6,816 nucleotides of DNA from JBBKWQ01 sp037969115 (GCA_037969115.1 JBBKWQ010000343.1:1-6816), one strand, 5' to 3'; numbered from the stretch's first letter, positions 1 to 6,479 are shown. Numbers and translations are program-made. The notes: a model not told the origin generated them from the letters alone.

Positions 1-72
1 CAATTGATCGATCACGGTTGGTGGCGCGTCGGCAGTGTCGAGGCCGGCGATCCCGGCGTCACGCTGCGCTGA
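1..72 (+). CDS. C-terminal tail of an unidentified upstream gene (partial)
   Basis: Frame 1 is open from the left edge and ends at a TGA at 70-72. It gives 23 residues that finish GWWRVGSVEAGDPGVTLR. The mix of Trp, Val and Gly with G/C-ending codons looks like a real protein end, perhaps a final beta strand. The stop lies 6 nt before the GTG start of rnhB, or 24 nt before its alternative ATG, so the two genes are probably co-transcribed. The fragment is too short to assign a family, and I do not recognise it. It could be a chance open frame, but no other frame across these bases gives a better candidate. Confidence 0.45.
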   Translation, partial: QLIDHGWWRVGSVEAGDPGVTLR

Positions 73-78
73 GCGAGA

Positions 79-774
79 GTGTCAGGTTCGCGCATCATGG
101 CCGCTCCAGGGCGGGCACCGACCCGAAAGATCGAGCAAGAGCTGTGGGCTGCCGGTCACGACACCGTCGTGGGAATCGACGAGGTCGGTCGGGGGGCGTG
201 GGCGGGTTCGCTCATGGTGGGAGCAGCGATTCTGCCGCGAGACACCCGCGTCAACGGCGTCCGTGACTCGAAGATGCTCACCGAGCGATCGAGAGAAGAC
301 ATCTTCGACAGGTTGACCGAATGGTGTGTCTCGTGGTCGGTCGGAGCGGCGAGCCAGGTCGAGTGCGACGAGTTGGGCATGGCCGCCGCCCAACGCCTCG
401 CATGCAAGCGCGCGATCGACGGGCTCAGTGTCGCCGCCGATGCGGCGGTGAGCGACGGGAAGTGGGACTTCGTGACGCCGACGGTGTCGAACGTCGAAAT
501 GCGCGTGAAGGCCGACCGGCACTGCCTGAGCGTTGCGGTGGCCAGCGTCCTCGCCAAAGTGGTCAGGGACCGGGAGATGCGAGCGCTTGCCGAGAGTTAC
601 CCCAATTGGTCGTTCGATACGAACAAGGGGTATCCGTGCCCGGCGCACAAGGCAGCACTGCAGGGATACGGACCGTCGGCAATCCATCGCCGAAGCTGGG
701 TCTTCATGGACAACTTCGTGCCGTGGCCGGGGGTGCAGCGCGTCTTTCGCGCCGAACAGCCCACCCTGTTCTGA
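79..774 (+). CDS. rnhB: Ribonuclease HII
   Basis: This cytoplasmic endonuclease cuts the RNA strand of RNA/DNA hybrids and nicks 5' of single ribonucleotides misincorporated in DNA, starting ribonucleotide excision repair. From the GTG start (231 residues), the GIDEVGRG signature gives acidic residues Asp34 and Glu35. SDGKW supplies Asp126, and KADRHCLSVAVASVLAKVVRD supplies Asp146 and the AKVxRD helix. Residues 183-189 (KGYPCPA) carry the Tyr of the ribonucleotide-sensing loop, and GYGPSAIHRRSW follows. The catalytic set is complete and the length is normal for the family. The start is uncertain: GTG at 79 and ATG at 97 both lie well before the first conserved motif, and neither has a clear ribosome binding site. 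The gene closely follows an upstream partial gene and converges on otsB with 8 nt between stop codons. Confidence 0.95.
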   Translation: MSGSRIMAAPGRAPTRKIEQELWAAGHDTVVGIDEVGRGAWAGSLMVGAAILPRDTRVNGVRDSKMLTERSREDIFDRLTEWCVSWSVGAASQVECDELGMAAAQRLACKRAIDGLSVAADAAVSDGKWDFVTPTVSNVEMRVKADRHCLSVAVASVLAKVVRDREMRALAESYPNWSFDTNKGYPCPAHKAALQGYGPSAIHRRSWVFMDNFVPWPGVQRVFRAEQPTLF

Positions 775-786
775 GCGTTTGCTCAG
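771..786. terminator. Small hairpin shared by the rnhB and otsB 3' ends
   Basis: CTGAGC, a GTTT loop and GCTCAG form a perfect 6-bp stem with a 4-nt loop. The left arm contains the rnhB stop (772-774) and the right arm contains the otsB stop (783-785), so the hairpin fills the convergent junction. The position suits a bidirectional terminator. There is no T-run on either side, so a classical intrinsic terminator is not supported. A U-less terminator or a 3'-end stabilising hairpin is possible. Confidence 0.4.
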
Positions 787-1550
787 CGGCTGCTCGTGCA
801 GCTGATCGCCATGAGCTGCAACCACTCGGCGACGGCGTTCGTGTCGTCGAGTCGGTATTTCGCGGCGGTCCTGCCACGCCCGACTCGCACGGTGATGTCG
901 CTCGCTTCCGCTTCGAGGAACACCTCCTCGTCGGTGACGTCGTCGCCGACGAACATCATCGTGGCGGCACCGTGACGACGACGAAAGTCGGCCATTGCGT
1001 CGGCCTTGCTGGTGTGCACCGCCATCAACTCGATCACACTGTGGCCCGTCTTGACCGATGTGCCCGCCACGTGAGCGGCGCGTCCGAGCAGCCATGCTTC
1101 GGCTTCGACACCAGGTCCGGCGGGCACTTCTCGAACGTGCAGCACGACACTCGCCGGTTTGTGCTCGACCCAGGCCCCGTCACCGGCGATCTCGGCGGCA
1201 CGGTCGGCCAGCACGGTGAGCTGGGCGAGCCGGTCGGCGTCGGTCGGATCGAGCCGCGTCGATTCGTTCGATCGGTCCTCGAGCCCGTGGCTGCCGATCA
1301 CGCTCATCGAGTCGGGAAAACTGAACAACAACTCCAGGTCCGCCAGCGCTCGGCCGGACACGATTGCCAGCTCGAGTTCGTCGGCGATGACCGAGAGCGA
1401 TTCGAAGACGCCGTCGGTGAGCGTGGCATCACCGGCGCGACTCACGATCGGTGCCAGCACGCCGTCGACATCGAGCCCGATCACGATCGAGGGCATCGCG
1501 GCGCGGACGAGTTCGTCGAGCTGTGCGGGAGTGATACCGGCCGCGGTCAC
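783..1550 (-). CDS. otsB: Trehalose-6-phosphate phosphatase
   Basis: OtsB removes phosphate from trehalose-6-phosphate to release trehalose, the second step of the OtsA-OtsB route. It is a cytoplasmic HAD-superfamily enzyme. The 255 residues show HAD motif I as DVDGVLAP, with nucleophile Asp27 and acid/base Asp29. Motif II is IVSGR (Ser65), followed by the phosphatase hallmark GSHGLE (86-91) and the EHKPASVVLHVR segment (129-140). Lys182 in HTSKADAM fits motif III, and GDDVTDEE (202-209) supplies the Mg-binding acids. The GTG start at 1550 shares GTGA with the otsA stop, which points to translational coupling. An internal ATG at residue 19 is less likely because it would remove the N-terminal helix before motif I. 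Length is typical. The gene is last in the minus-strand block. Confidence 0.95.
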   Translation of the reverse strand: MTAAGITPAQLDELVRAAMPSIVIGLDVDGVLAPIVSRAGDATLTDGVFESLSVIADELELAIVSGRALADLELLFSFPDSMSVIGSHGLEDRSNESTRLDPTDADRLAQLTVLADRAAEIAGDGAWVEHKPASVVLHVREVPAGPGVEAEAWLLGRAAHVAGTSVKTGHSVIELMAVHTSKADAMADFRRRHGAATMMFVGDDVTDEEVFLEAEASDITVRVGRGRTAAKYRLDDTNAVAEWLQLMAISCTSSR

Positions 1551-2971
1551 CTCAGCCGTCCGAGCGTCTCGAGGAACGAGTCGGCCCAGTCGGCCACGTT
1601 GTTCGCCTTGACGGTGCTCCGCATGGCTTGCATGCGTTCGCGGCGTTCATGCCGATGCATCTCGACGGCACGCACGATGGTGTCCTTGAGCGCCTCGTCG
1701 TCGTGAGGGTTCACCAGCAACGCCTCGCGCAACTCGTCCGCCGCACCGGTGAATTCCGACAGCACGAGCACGCCGTCACCGTCGAGGCGGGTGGCGACGT
1801 ACTCCTTGGCGACAAGATTCATGCCGTCGCGGAACGGCGTCACGAGCATCACGTCACCGGCCCGATAGAGCGGGATCAGGTCGTCGAGTGGCAGCGACTG
1901 GTAGAGGTAGTGGACCACCGGGTAGCCGAGTCGCGCGTGGCGCCCGTTGATCTCGCCGACGAGCCGTTCGATCTCGTGGCGCTCCTCGATGTACTGATCG
2001 ACGCCCTCGCGTGTGGGCGTTGCGACTTGCACGTATACGTGCTGGGTGGGGTCGAGGCGACCCTCGTCGAGGAGTGCGCCGAAGGCACGGAGGCGACCGC
2101 CGATGCCCTTCGTGTAGTCGAGCCGGTCGACACCGAGCAGGATCACCTCGGGATCGCCGAGGCGGGTTCGGATCGTGCTCGTGGCCCGCCGAGTGGCGCG
2201 GCCGGCCGCGATCGTCTCGAACTCGTCGACGTCGATCGAGATGGGGAACGCAGCAACGAGCGTTGAGTGCCCGTCGTAGTGAATCACGTTGTCGTCGGCG
2301 TCACCGGCCGCGTTCACGAGCTGGTGTGCGGCAGCGGCGAAGTTGCGGGCACCTGCATCACGCTGGAATCCGATCAGGTCGGCACCGAGCAGACCCGTGA
2401 CGATCTCGCTGCGCCACGGCAGCCGTTGGAAGAGCTCGAGTGGCGGAAACGGGATGTGGTTGAACCAGCCGATGACCAGGTCGGGGCGTTGCTCTCGCAG
2501 CAGACGGGGCACGAGTTGGAGGTGATAGTCGTGAACCCAGACCAGAGCACCGGTGGGAGCGATGTTCGCGATCGTCGCTGCGAAACGGTCGTTGACGTCG
2601 ACATACGCGTTCCAGTCGGTGCCCTCGAAGCCGGAACCCCGGATCGCATCGTGGTACAAGGGCCAGAGCGTGTCGTTCGAGAACCCCTCGTAGTAGGCGT
2701 TGACTTCGTCGGCCGACAGCGGCACCGGATGGAGCGTCACGCCCTCGATCTCGATCGGATCGCTCGAGTCGTCGGCCACACCAGTCCAGCCGACCCAAGT
2801 TCCCCCGGTGGCCTTGATCATGGGGAATAGAGCACGAACGAGCCCGCCGGGGCTCGCAACCCACCCGTCGGCAGTGCGGCTCACGGGCAGCCGGTTCGCG
2901 GCGACCACCAAGGGTCGGCGCTCGGTGGACGACGATGGAGGAGTGATCGGCGTGGGGGAGGTGTCGGTCAT
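1547..2971 (-). CDS. otsA: Trehalose-6-phosphate synthase (GT20)
   Basis: OtsA transfers glucose from UDP-glucose to glucose-6-phosphate to form trehalose-6-phosphate. It is a retaining GT-B enzyme of family GT20. In the 474 residues, ANRLPV (25-30) and GGLVRAL (42-48) form the N-terminal sugar-phosphate loop. YYEGFSNDTLWPLYH (93-107) and WVHDYHLQLVPRLLR (145-159) line the acceptor site. GVDRLDYTKG (280-289) carries the donor-phosphate Arg283 and Lys288, and FRDGMNLVAKEY (380-391) carries Asp382, Asn385 and Glu390. The first 20 residues are rich in Thr, Ser and Pro and look disordered. The ATG start is well supported: GAGGTGA lies 9 nt upstream (complement of 2981-2987) and overlaps the stop codon of the gamma-synthase gene. 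The stop overlaps the otsB start by 4 nt. Confidence 0.96.
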   Translation of the reverse strand: MTDTSPTPITPPSSSTERRPLVVAANRLPVSRTADGWVASPGGLVRALFPMIKATGGTWVGWTGVADDSSDPIEIEGVTLHPVPLSADEVNAYYEGFSNDTLWPLYHDAIRGSGFEGTDWNAYVDVNDRFAATIANIAPTGALVWVHDYHLQLVPRLLREQRPDLVIGWFNHIPFPPLELFQRLPWRSEIVTGLLGADLIGFQRDAGARNFAAAAHQLVNAAGDADDNVIHYDGHSTLVAAFPISIDVDEFETIAAGRATRRATSTIRTRLGDPEVILLGVDRLDYTKGIGGRLRAFGALLDEGRLDPTQHVYVQVATPTREGVDQYIEERHEIERLVGEINGRHARLGYPVVHYLYQSLPLDDLIPLYRAGDVMLVTPFRDGMNLVAKEYVATRLDGDGVLVLSEFTGAADELREALLVNPHDDEALKDTIVRAVEMHRHERRERMQAMRSTVKANNVADWADSFLETLGRLR

Positions 2972-2980
2972 GTCAGGTGG

Positions 2981-2987
2981 TCACCTC
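2981..2987 (-). promoter_or_regulatory. Strong ribosome binding site of otsA overlapping the preceding stop codon
   Basis: On the minus strand, GAGGTGA sits 9 nt before the otsA ATG, and its first bases belong to the TGA stop of the upstream cystathionine gamma enzyme gene (2986-2988). It fixes the otsA start and suggests terminating ribosomes can reload. The same bases lie in an inverted repeat, AGGTG/CACCT with a 2-nt centre (2975-2986), so a small stem could partly hide the site. Confidence 0.7.
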
Positions 2988-4146
2988 AGAGTTGTTCCAG
3001 CGCCTGAGCCAGATCGGCGACGAGGTCGGTGTGGTGCTCGATTCCCACCGAGAGTCGTACGAGGTTGTCGGGTACTTCCAGGGGCGATCCGGCGGCCGAC
3101 GCATGGGTCATGGCGCCCGGGTGCTCGATCAGGCTCTCGACCGCGCCCAGCGACTCGGCCAGCGTGAACAACGTGGTCGAGGCCGCCACCTTGCGGGCTG
3201 CGCTCTCGCCACCCTGGAGGGTGAAGCTCACCATGCCGCCGTAGTCACGCATCTGCTTGGCGGCCGCCTCGTGCCCGGGGTGGTCGGGCAGCTGTGGATA
3301 CAACACTCGCTCGACGGCGTTGTGCCCGGCGAGCAGATCGACGATCGCCCGAGCGTTCTCACAATGGCGATCCATGCGCACGCCCAGCGTTTTCACACCC
3401 CGCAGCACGAGATAGCAGTCGAACGGCGCGGGTACGGCACCGGCCGCATTCTGCGTGAAGCGGAGTCGGTCTGCGATGTCGTCGTCGTTCGCAGCGATGA
3501 ATCCGCCGACGACGTCGCTGTGCCCGCCCAGGTACTTGGTGGCCGAGTGCACGACGACGTCTGCGCCCAGTGTGAGCGGCTGCTGGAGATATGGCGTGGC
3601 GAACGTGTTGTCGACCACGACCAGTGCGCCGCGCTCGTGGGCGATTGCCGCGATGGCTTCGATGTCGAAACACGCCAAGAGAGGATTGGTGGGTGATTCG
3701 AGCCAGATCATGCCGGTGTCGTCGGGCCAGTCGGCCACCAAGGCGTCGATGTCGGTGAGATCGACAGCGGTCCACGGGAACCCGAGCGGCGCCCAGACCT
3801 TCGAGATGAGCCGGAACGTGCCTCCGTACGCGTCGTTGCCGAGCAGGACCCGCTGACCTTGCCGAAGCAGGCGCATGATGTTGTCCTCGGCCGCGAGTCC
3901 GCTCGCGAAGGCCAGGCCGTGACGACCTTGCTCGAGCGCCGCGATCTGCAATTCCATCGCAGTGCGCGTCGGATTGCCCGATCGCGAATACTCGTACCCC
4001 TTGTGGATGCCTACCTCTTCCTGCGCGAACGTGGTCGACAGCGAAATCGGGGTGACCACTGCACCCGTCGACGGGTCGGGCTCCTGGCCCACGTGGATCG
4101 CGCGAGTCTCGAAACTCCAGCCCGCTTGCTCGTCAAGTTCGCCCAT
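2986..4146 (-). CDS. metB: Cystathionine gamma-synthase / gamma-lyase family enzyme
   Basis: This PLP enzyme of the Cys/Met metabolism family (fold type I) has 386 residues. The PLP lysine is Lys204 in HSATKYLGGHSDVVGG. Tyr107 in NDAYGGT stacks on the cofactor ring, and Asp179 in VVDNTF pairs with the pyridine nitrogen. YSRSGNPTR (53-61) contributes the phosphate-site Tyr and Arg from the neighbouring subunit, and Arg364 in VRLSVGIEH fits substrate carboxylate binding. AESLGAVESL and MTHAS near 330-349 are typical of the gamma-synthase/gamma-lyase branch. Sequence alone does not separate synthase (cystathionine from activated homoserine plus cysteine) from lyase (cysteine from cystathionine). 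The CBS gene 45 nt upstream favours a role in reverse transsulfuration, so the symbol is provisional. GGAAGG lies 4 nt before the ATG start. Confidence 0.92.
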   Translation of the reverse strand: MGELDEQAGWSFETRAIHVGQEPDPSTGAVVTPISLSTTFAQEEVGIHKGYEYSRSGNPTRTAMELQIAALEQGRHGLAFASGLAAEDNIMRLLRQGQRVLLGNDAYGGTFRLISKVWAPLGFPWTAVDLTDIDALVADWPDDTGMIWLESPTNPLLACFDIEAIAAIAHERGALVVVDNTFATPYLQQPLTLGADVVVHSATKYLGGHSDVVGGFIAANDDDIADRLRFTQNAAGAVPAPFDCYLVLRGVKTLGVRMDRHCENARAIVDLLAGHNAVERVLYPQLPDHPGHEAAAKQMRDYGGMVSFTLQGGESAARKVAASTTLFTLAESLGAVESLIEHPGAMTHASAAGSPLEVPDNLVRLSVGIEHHTDLVADLAQALEQL

Positions 4147-4150
4147 GATG

Positions 4151-4156
4151 CCTTCC
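4151..4156 (-). promoter_or_regulatory. Ribosome binding site of the cystathionine gamma-synthase/lyase gene
   Basis: The minus strand reads GGAAGG, then CATC, then the ATG at 4146-4144. The spacing is short but workable. It supports the chosen start and shows that this internal gene has its own initiation signal in the 45-nt gap after the beta-synthase gene. Confidence 0.6.
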
Positions 4157-4191
4157 GGTTCGTTCGATGTTCAGGGTGTCGATTCCGATCG

Positions 4192-5589
4192 TCAGGTCGT
4201 GGCGACGGCTTCGAAGTACGACAACACGTCGGTACGTGTGAGCACGCTGAGCGGGCGGCCGCCCGACAACACCAGCAGTGCCGGCGCCGAGCTCAGCATC
4301 TCGATCGCGAGCTCGAGCCGTTGACCCGCTCCGATGGTGGGCAATTTCGGGCTCATGACCTGGTCGACGGTCATGTCCAACGCGCCGGGCTGGCTGTGAA
4401 TGGTGTCCATCAGGTCGAGTTCGTCGACCGACCCGGACACCTCGGCGGCGGCGAACGGTGGCGTGTTCTTGCACACCGGAAGCTGGCTGACGCCGCTGGC
4501 GCGCATGCGCTCGATCGCAACCCGAACCGTTTCGGTCGGATTCACGTACAGCAGGGAGTCGAGCGTGGCGCTGCGAGTGTCGAGCACGGCGCCGACGCAC
4601 TGGTCGCACTCGCGCAGGAACCCGAAGTTGGCCATCCACGAATCGTCGAACACTCGTGACAGGTAGCCACGTCCCGAGTCGGGGTTGAACACGACGACGA
4701 TGTCGTCAGGTCCGCCGCTCTTGGCGACCTGGATGGCAGCGGCGGCCGCCATGCCACCGGAACCGCCGATGAGGATGCCCTCGACCTGGCTCACCCGGCG
4801 TGCCGTGAGGAAGCTTTCCTCGTCGCTGATCGGGATGATCTCGTCGTAGAGCTCCGGCTGCCAGGCGGCCGGGAAGAAATCCTCACCCACGCCCTCGACC
4901 AGATAGGGGCGCCCCGAGCCTCCGGAGAACACCGAGCCCTCGGGGTCGGCGGCGATGATCTTGATGTTCGGGTTCATCGACTTCAGGTAACGAGCGGTAC
5001 CGGTGATCGACCCACACGTGCCGGCGCCGGCGACGAAATGGGTGATGCGACCAGCGGTCTGTTCCCACAACTCCGGACCCGTGGTCTTTTCGTGGGCGAT
5101 CGGATTGTGCGGGTTGGCGTACTGGTTGGGACGAAACGCCTGGAGCTCGTCGGTGAGGCGCTCGGCCACCTTGTAGTAGCTGGTCGGGTCGTCGGGTTCG
5201 ACGGCGACCGGACAGACGACGACTTCGGCCCCGTATGCCTTGAGCAGGTCGATCTTCTCGGGAGCCACCTTGTCGGTCATGACGAACACGCACTTGTAGC
5301 CACGCTGGGCCGCCACGATGGCCAAGCCGACTCCGGTGTTGCCGCTGGTGGGCTCCACGATGGTGCCACCGGGCTTCAGGTCGCCATCGCGCTCGGCCGC
5401 GAGGATCATCTCCAGGGCCGGACGATCTTTCGACGAACCACCCGGATTGGTGGTCTCCATTTTCATGGCGAGCACCGCCGGAAGTTGGTCCTCCTCCATG
5501 ATCCGCCGCATGCGCACGAGGGGCGTGTTGCCGATCAGGTCGATCACCGAATCGGCGATCTGGGTGCCTGCGAGCCGCGGATCAGTCAT
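4192..5589 (-). CDS. cbs: Cystathionine beta-synthase with C-terminal CBS-domain pair
   Basis: This PLP enzyme condenses serine and homocysteine to cystathionine, the first step of reverse transsulfuration. The 465 residues start directly in the fold type II PLP domain, with no heme-binding extension like that of human CBS. DLIGNTPLVRM (17-27) is the entry motif. Lys54 in GGSSKDR binds PLP, and EPTSGNTG (79-86) binds the substrate carboxylate. GAGTCGSITG (188-197) is the PLP phosphate loop, and NPDSGRGY (302-309) carries the pyridine-contacting Ser305. Residues about 337-462 form two CBS motifs (VSQLPV and LSVLTRTDVL), usually a site for adenosyl ligands. Two oddities are Cys192, where the loop normally has Gly, and a CxxC at 328-331 in the linker. 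Length matches actinobacterial CBS. The ATG start lacks a ribosome binding site but lies 7 nt after a TACGCT box. The gene heads the minus-strand block. Confidence 0.94.
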   Translation of the reverse strand: MTDPRLAGTQIADSVIDLIGNTPLVRMRRIMEEDQLPAVLAMKMETTNPGGSSKDRPALEMILAAERDGDLKPGGTIVEPTSGNTGVGLAIVAAQRGYKCVFVMTDKVAPEKIDLLKAYGAEVVVCPVAVEPDDPTSYYKVAERLTDELQAFRPNQYANPHNPIAHEKTTGPELWEQTAGRITHFVAGAGTCGSITGTARYLKSMNPNIKIIAADPEGSVFSGGSGRPYLVEGVGEDFFPAAWQPELYDEIIPISDEESFLTARRVSQVEGILIGGSGGMAAAAAIQVAKSGGPDDIVVVFNPDSGRGYLSRVFDDSWMANFGFLRECDQCVGAVLDTRSATLDSLLYVNPTETVRVAIERMRASGVSQLPVCKNTPPFAAAEVSGSVDELDLMDTIHSQPGALDMTVDQVMSPKLPTIGAGQRLELAIEMLSSAPALLVLSGGRPLSVLTRTDVLSYFEAVATT

Positions 5590-5602
5590 GACGTTGAGCG
5601 TA
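5590..5602 (-). promoter_or_regulatory. Probable leaderless promoter of the cystathionine beta-synthase gene
   Basis: The minus strand reads TACGCT (complement of 5597-5602), then 7 nt, then the ATG. TANNNT 6-9 nt before an initiator A is the usual actinobacterial leaderless arrangement, and no purine-rich ribosome binding site is present. The expected -35 region near 5620-5626 has no TTGAC-like match, so the promoter may be weak or activator dependent. Confidence 0.55.
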
Positions 5603-5624
5603 CTTGCACGCCTGCGATCGCGAG

Positions 5625-5668
5625 ACCTGAACGGCGGTCGAGTGCAGCGTGAGCGTCCGTGTTCAGGT
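5625..5668. repeat. 8-bp inverted repeat upstream of the cystathionine beta-synthase gene
   Basis: ACCTGAAC (5625-5632) and GTTCAGGT (5661-5668) are perfect inverted copies with 28 bp between them, about 36 bp centre to centre. If transcription begins at the beta-synthase ATG, the arms lie near -36 to -43 and -72 to -79, positions suited to an activator or a looping regulator. The arms could also pair in RNA as a long hairpin. No known regulator motif is recognised. Confidence 0.4.
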
Positions 5669-5676
5669 TCCGGTAG

Positions 5677-5695
5677 CCCGTGCCGCTTGCTCGGG
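5677..5695. terminator. Hairpin downstream of the glutaredoxin-like gene
   Basis: CCCG, a T, GC, a 5-nt loop CGCTT, then GC, a T, CGGG form a stem of 4+2 pairs broken by one T:T mismatch. It begins 4 nt after the minus-strand stop codon at 5700-5702, where a terminator for the SRPBCC-glutaredoxin pair would sit. No T-run follows, so its function is uncertain. Confidence 0.3.
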
Positions 5696-5699
5696 ACGG

Positions 5700-6020
5700 T
5701 CAGCTGCCGCGAAGACGGTCGAGCAGACTCGATTTGCGTTGATCGTCGGGCGGAAGAAGGTGGGGTGCATGTTCGGCGACGAGTGCTTCGACCTGACCCA
5801 CCGTGGGGTTGACGAGTCCGATGCCGGCGATCACGACGGTCGGAACGGTTTCGTTGCCGCGAGCGTGCTGTCGAACGACGTCGGCGTCGGCGGCGCTGTC
5901 CCAGATGTTGTGATCGACGGTGTCGATCCCTCGCTTCGCGAGACCGCGCCGCAACATCGAACAGAAACCGCAGCCGGGCCGCCAGTACAGATCGATCGTG
6001 ACGTCGGAACCAGCTGTCAC
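5700..6020 (-). CDS. Glutaredoxin-family protein, mycoredoxin-like
   Basis: This is a small (106-residue) cytoplasmic thiol-disulfide oxidoreductase with a thioredoxin fold. The first strand leads into WRPGCGFC, giving active-site Cys17 and Cys20, followed by a helix with SMLRRGL. ETVPTVVIAG (57-66) carries the cis-proline Pro60, and NPTVGQVEALV leads the last helix. The tail from about residue 90 (PPDDQRKSSLLDRLRGS) is a charged extension. In Actinobacteria such proteins (mycoredoxins) usually draw electrons through mycothiol and reduce mixed disulfides. That partner is inferred from the likely host, not visible here. The GTG start overlaps the SRPBCC stop as GTGA and has GGAG 8 nt upstream, so translation is probably coupled. 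The exact mycoredoxin subgroup is not assigned. Confidence 0.88.
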   Translation of the reverse strand: MTAGSDVTIDLYWRPGCGFCSMLRRGLAKRGIDTVDHNIWDSAADADVVRQHARGNETVPTVVIAGIGLVNPTVGQVEALVAEHAPHLLPPDDQRKSSLLDRLRGS

Positions 6021-6457
6021 GCCGGCTGCTCCGCCACCTCAGCGAGGCGAACGAGCGTGTTCTCGAGGCTGCTCTGATGCTTCTTCGGATAACCCATGAG
6101 CTCGATCACCTTCGGACTGATGGCAGTCGACCAGTCGAACGACTCGGTGACCTTCGTGCCGCCGTCGACGGGTTCGAGCTCGTAGCGCCAGCGATGTTTG
6201 CCGAGATGGGCCCACGCGATGAGCCGGTTCTCCTCGTACTCGACGACCGTGCTGGTGATCCGGTAGGGGAGGAACCCCATTTTCATGTCCATCCCGAACT
6301 GCGAACCGAGGGTGAGGCGGACCTGCCCACCGCGACTTTTCTGCACCATGCCCGATCCGTCGAAATCGGCATGACGGCTCGGATCGGTGAGCAGATCGAA
6401 GATCGCTTCGGCCGGAGCGTTGATCGTCCGCGACGCTGAAATCACTTGGTCACTCAT
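6017..6457 (-). CDS. SRPBCC-fold protein (START/polyketide cyclase-like)
   Basis: This 146-residue protein belongs to the SRPBCC (Bet v1-like) superfamily, which folds into a cavity for hydrophobic ligands. ISASRTINAPAEAIFDLLTDPSRHADFDGSG (6-36) is the typical opening strand and helices. The hydrophobic middle follows with GMDMKMGFLPYRITSTVVEYEENRLIAWAH, then WRYELEPVDGGTKVTESFDWS, and a long C-terminal helix closes the cavity. No ligand or catalytic residue can be named. The frame stays open to a distant start at 6763, but the true start is the ATG at 6457. The family homology begins there, the upstream residues are Arg-rich and unlike the fold, and a divergent gene occupies that DNA. A TACGGT box 6 nt upstream suggests a leaderless start. 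It is the first gene of a pair with the glutaredoxin-like gene. Confidence 0.88.
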   Translation of the reverse strand: MSDQVISASRTINAPAEAIFDLLTDPSRHADFDGSGMVQKSRGGQVRLTLGSQFGMDMKMGFLPYRITSTVVEYEENRLIAWAHLGKHRWRYELEPVDGGTKVTESFDWSTAISPKVIELMGYPKKHQSSLENTLVRLAEVAEQPA

Positions 6458-6469
6458 GTGTCCACCGTA
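6458..6469 (-). promoter_or_regulatory. Probable leaderless promoter of the SRPBCC gene
   Basis: On the minus strand, TACGGT (complement of 6464-6469) is followed by 6 nt and the ATG at 6457. The overlapping GGTGGA would be only 3 nt from the start, too close for a good ribosome binding site, so a leaderless transcript is preferred. No clear -35 element is seen upstream. Confidence 0.45.
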
Positions 6470-6479
6470 TCGGCGAGAT

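Noticed and set aside
82..1095. Minus-strand open frame of 337 codons opposite rnhB
   Set aside because: The composition is Arg/His-rich without motifs, and rnhB and otsB, which overlap it, have complete catalytic signatures.
321..1706. Long plus-strand open frame of 461 codons covering rnhB and otsB
   Set aside because: It is a shadow of rnhB and of the opposite-strand otsB/otsA, is Arg/Gly/His-rich and shows no domain. High GC makes such frames common.
1628..2266. Plus-strand open frame of 212 codons opposite otsA
   Set aside because: It is rich in Val, Asp, Glu and Arg and is a typical antisense shadow of a GC-biased gene. It has no motif, and otsA is complete.
5614..5621. GCGATCGC palindrome upstream of the beta-synthase gene
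   Set aside because: It is a single copy of a common GC-rich 8-mer with no second site or spacing that would suggest function.
5661..5700. Possible tRNA suggested by a GGTTC-like stretch
   Set aside because: No acceptor stem, anticodon arm or D-arm can be drawn around it.
5649..6077. Plus-strand open frame of 142 codons opposite the glutaredoxin-like gene
   Set aside because: It has no domain and lies antisense to a gene with a clear WRPGCGFC active site and cis-proline motif.
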